In this document: positions 60,491 through 64,000 of the stretch, one piece after another
How the letters are laid out: each line of letters opens with the position of its first letter
Numbering within the stretch: the first letter of the stretch is position 1
NCBI RefSeq assembly: GCF_003590095.1
Contig: NC_039481.1
Span: 8,587,895-8,651,894 of the forward strand
Length of the DNA: 64,000 bases
Reading direction: 5' to 3'
Source of the DNA: Trichoplusia ni
Taxonomy: Eukaryota; Arthropoda; Insecta; Lepidoptera; Noctuidae
Made by a program: the position numbers and the translations under genes
Notes under the pieces: generated by a model
Database searches by the model: none
What the model was told of the DNA's origin: nothing
What the model saw: only the letters and a program-made list of their open reading frames with translations

Positions 60491-62870
60491 TAGCTTTTAA
60501 ATGATGATTGATGGTAAATAAGTAAATCAAATCATCCCGCCATGGTCCACTTCTGACGGAGTTTTTTTTTAAGATTTGCAGGAATCCAATAAGAAGTCGT
60601 TTCCTTAGACAAGAGTATTTTAGAAATTCACTTGACAGGTATCAGAAACTTGAATTGCCTCGTATTAAGTGATAATGTTGCAAGGAGAAGTAAGGCTTTA
60701 TGGGTGTTAAAATGTGAAAGTAGTAATTATTATTAAGATTCCAAGCACGTGTTGGTGAGTCTGAAAAAAATCCAAAACACTTTTCAACGGAAAATTCTAA
60801 GAAAAATATTTTGTTCCTTTGTATTGAAAATTCAGTGTTTGTTTTCGTTAATGGAAAGCTTTGCCATTTGTTTATGTTCGATTTCGGTCGACTAAGGGTG
60901 GAAAAAATGTTTGCGTGGTTGACAGAATTTTTAAGATACGAAAAATGTGCGTGTAAGTTAGAAAGTAGTGCATTGATTTCATAGGAAATAATTAAAACTG
61001 GTGATCGGAATAATTAAATTGATGATTAGTTTACGCTTGTTCATTTTTTAACAATATTAGTTTTGGTTTTGATCCGGGATCATTGGTCTATTCTTATAAT
61101 CAATTATTATTCAGCTGATACGCCGTGAGTAGATGTATTTTGATAAGACGACCAAGAATGTTTTTAACATAACTCTCGATTTTGATAACTGACGAAATTA
61201 GCAAGGATAAAATGTCATATATTGAGAATCATCGAACCCATGTTTACTCTATTTATATATACCCTTATTTATTATGTTAGTTACCAATATAGTTAATTTC
61301 GTACAAAAATATTTGGACCAGGGATCCTTGACCAGTTATAGATTTATCCCTTTCTAAAACACCGATTATCATTTGACAAAACTGAGAATGTAAAAGTATT
61401 GTACTATCAATAGTTACACTGTACATTTTTACCTCAGTTCTGGTCTGTAGAATGTATTTTTCCTGTACCGCACATTTTTTGGCAATAGACGGATCGTTTT
61501 AAATTCACAATGAGCAAAAGTTAAAGTTTATTTCACTTTTTACTCAGTTCTTGCATATATTTATGTAATAGAAAAGCAAAATGCTAAGAATATTCTAAAA
61601 GAGGAAATGTTTTACGTTTACGTCGAGTTGAATATTTTGAAGTACTTTTAACTTGGTCATTAAGTAAAATTTATGAAAAAACGGGAAAATACATTTTATT
61701 TTGTTTTTGGCTTTTATACACTGTTAGAAACAGATCCATCTAATTTCACTGAGGCGAAGATATCTTTAATTTTGGAAAAAAACCTGAAATGTCAGAATTT
61801 AGATGAAAATGTCATAAAATAATCCAGCATTTGGATTTGAAATGGCAATTATTAATGGTATTTGTTCATGAAATACGTTTATTGCCTTAACTTACTGCAG
61901 TGCTATAGTACATTTATTTCATCTTACTTTTTGGGTTCCGCGATATAATAATGAAAATCCTTATCCTCACTTTGTTTGATCAATTGAAATATTAGATATA
62001 ATTAGGCAATGAAAATAAATTTAGTAATCAAAAAAATATTTTGGAGACATAATGTATTCACAATGCAAATTTTGATGATTAGACTACATTTCTTTCTTTT
62101 ATAAAATTATTAAGCACAAGCAAATAAAGTCGCACTTTAGACGCATTTACCTATATAATTTTGGCAGCAATATTGTAATAAGCAATTTAATTTATTAAAA
62201 TGAAGCTATTACAATACAAAAACCGATCAAAAATCACTTCAATTGAACAAAATACGTAATACCACTCACAACTTTTAATACAATAAACCTTCTGAAAATA
62301 AAGCACCGTTACAGTTCATTCAGCGTAACAATAAGCCCGTATTTTAAAACTGTTATTCATCACTGGGTCCCGACAATTAACTGTTACTGTGGTTAAAACA
62401 TCTGACGATTCCAACCAAAAGTATTATTTGCCTCCAACATTTGTGTTGATAAATTAAAATAAATGTTGGGGTCGTTCCGAGAAATTCCCGCTTCAGCTTT
62501 CATTGAAAATGTGAAGGAAAATTTTCTTTAAGGACTTTCTCAAAGTTTCGTCAAACGTTTTCCAAAGAGTTGCTCCCTTCGGGCTAATCATCGGGTCTTT
62601 AGTCATTTAAATTCTTCGAATTGGATGACAATGCTTATAAATACTTAATTGACGTGAAAATTTTGCGCCGGTTAAGGGCAAAGTGTGTGTTTTTTTAGCC
62701 GATAAATTGATTGTTACCAGTTATCCCGAATTGTTTAAAGCTTTATGCGTTGATTTTAGATGACATTTCTGTTTTCGATAGCATTTTTGTCTAGTTTTGG
62801 TCACATGAATTAAATACATATTTGCGAATTATGTTTTGATAAGCGTATTATTTTAGTCAAGTAAGTATCA

Positions 62871-63157
62871 ATCTATACTAATACTAATACTAATACTAAA
62901 CTAATCTATACTAATAGATAAAGCTGAAGAGTTTGTTTGTTTGTTTGAACGCGCTAATCTCAGGAACTACTGGTCCAAATTGATAAATTATTTTTGTGTT
63001 GAGTAGACCATCTATCGAGGAAGGCTTTAGGCTATAAACCATCACGCTGTGACTAATAGGAGCGAAAATACAATAGAAAATGTGAAAAAAACAGGGCAGG
63101 TATAAATCATAACTTATATCTTCTACCCACGGGGACGAAGTCGCGGGCAACAGCTAG
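62871..63157 (-). repeat. Dispersed repeat family C, copy 4
   Basis: Preceded by an (ATACTA)n-like run at 62874-62920 and ending GCGGGCAACAGCTAG. Direct tandem neighbour of copy 5. Confidence 0.75.
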
Positions 63158-63413
63158 TAATATATAAAGTTGAAGAGTTTGTTTGTTTGTTTGTTTGAAC
63201 GCGCTAATCTCAGGATCTACTGGTCCAAATTGAAAAATTCTTTTTGTGTTGAATAGACCATTCATCGAGGAAGGCTTTAGGCTATAAACCATCACGCTGC
63301 GACTAATAGGAACGAAGATACAATGTAAAATGTGAAAAAGAAACAGGGCAGGTAGGTATAAATCATAACTTATATCTTCTACCCACGGGGACGAAGTCGC
63401 GGGCAACAGCTAG
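63158..63413 (-). repeat. Dispersed repeat family C, copy 5
   Basis: Collinear with and highly similar to copy 4, which it follows without a spacer; ends GCGGGCAACAGCTAG at 63413. Confidence 0.75.
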
Positions 63414-64000
63414 TTTTTAATACGATTATTAGTGGTAGGATGTTTTTTTTGTAATTCAACTATTTGCACCGCCTGCTCACATGAAGTGAAAGCACAAATT
63501 AACAAAATCAAAACTTTGGAAGCCTTTGCATAAAATTTAACTAAAGATTTTATAACCTTACTATACAAATCCGGATCTTATCTGAATGGGCTGAACAAAG
63601 GGATAAGCTTTTATTGTTTAAATTGGATCCAAAATATACGAATTCGAATCAAATGAAACGCCGGAATAATGGTTATTTGAAACTCCGATTGTTCGTAATA
63701 AATAAAGAGCTGTTTATTAATTTTCTGTTTGTTTATTAAAAAGTAATTCTTTTGTTAGTGTTCCATGTTTTCAAATATTAAATGTTTAACTTAGTTGTTC
63801 AATGTTTAACGTAACAAATGAATTGGTAAGAGGTTTTTGTTTTTAGATAGTACGTGTTGAAATCAATATATGTAGAACAGAACAGGGGTCATAGTAAAAC
63901 CAAGCAACCTCCATTAAATAAATATTTATGTTAAAACAGCCATGGCGGATGAATTAACCCCCTCTTTCATTTAGGCATCGTACAGTAAAAACTACCGACA

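Larger units (their letters stand above)
57026..64000. other. Long intron of the serotonin receptor
   Basis: No further receptor exon is recognisable on the minus strand up to the window end. The stretch holds repeats (58556-58735, 60196-60490, 62871-63413), a candidate virus-like fragment (59612-60144) and AT-rich sequence. Confidence 0.6.

Noticed and set aside
1..64000. CRISPR arrays, operons, riboswitches, phage or bacterial elements
   Set aside because: Spliced animal genes and eukaryotic repeats throughout; no regularly spaced direct repeats or bacterial signals seen.

Overview
This is a eukaryotic, AT-rich, intron-rich, repeat-dense window that reads as an insect genome, almost certainly a moth or butterfly (Lepidoptera). 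The gene families (sugar-clade gustatory receptors and a 5-HT2-type serotonin receptor), the many small exons with GT-AG introns and several dispersed repeats typical of Lepidoptera all agree. None of the long stop-free stretches is a whole gene; the genes had to be built exon by exon.

Layout. (1) 1229-13717, + strand: sugar gustatory receptor 1, 11 coding exons, 431 aa, with two GC-AG introns and several transposon insertions in its introns. (2) 22864-16794, - strand: sugar gustatory receptor 2, 10 exons, 418 aa, ending convergently with receptor 1. (3) 30034-24365, - strand: sugar gustatory receptor 3, 10 exons, 459 aa. (4) 24992-32935 is repeated almost base for base at 35439-43380. The two copies are separated by a short, decayed Copia-type LTR retrotransposon (32936-34438) that runs into exactly 1000 N (34439-35438). 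The second copy carries receptor 3 again, without its last exon and with four single-base indels inside exons. I read this as two haplotypes of one locus placed in tandem by the assembler, not as a fourth receptor gene. (5) 43381-53031: repeats and unrecognised sequence. (6) 57025-53032, - strand: last three coding exons (TM6 to C-terminus) of a 5-HT2A-like receptor whose upstream exons lie beyond the window; its intron fills 57026-64000.

Function. Receptors 1-3 share the same exon phases over the C-terminal half and the TM7 signature region, so they are tandem/inverted paralogues that probably form sugar-sensing channel subunits. The serotonin receptor is a neighbour with no evident functional link.

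Less expected items: the collapsed or duplicated haplotype with a polymorphic Copia insertion, a receptor (no. 2) with a changed TM7 signature, an in-frame alternative acceptor that adds 22 residues to receptor 3, a dispersed coding-like motif repeated at least six times always on the + strand, a perfect 20-bp hairpin, four TIR elements, and a pair of divergent, virus-like small reading frames inside the serotonin receptor intron.
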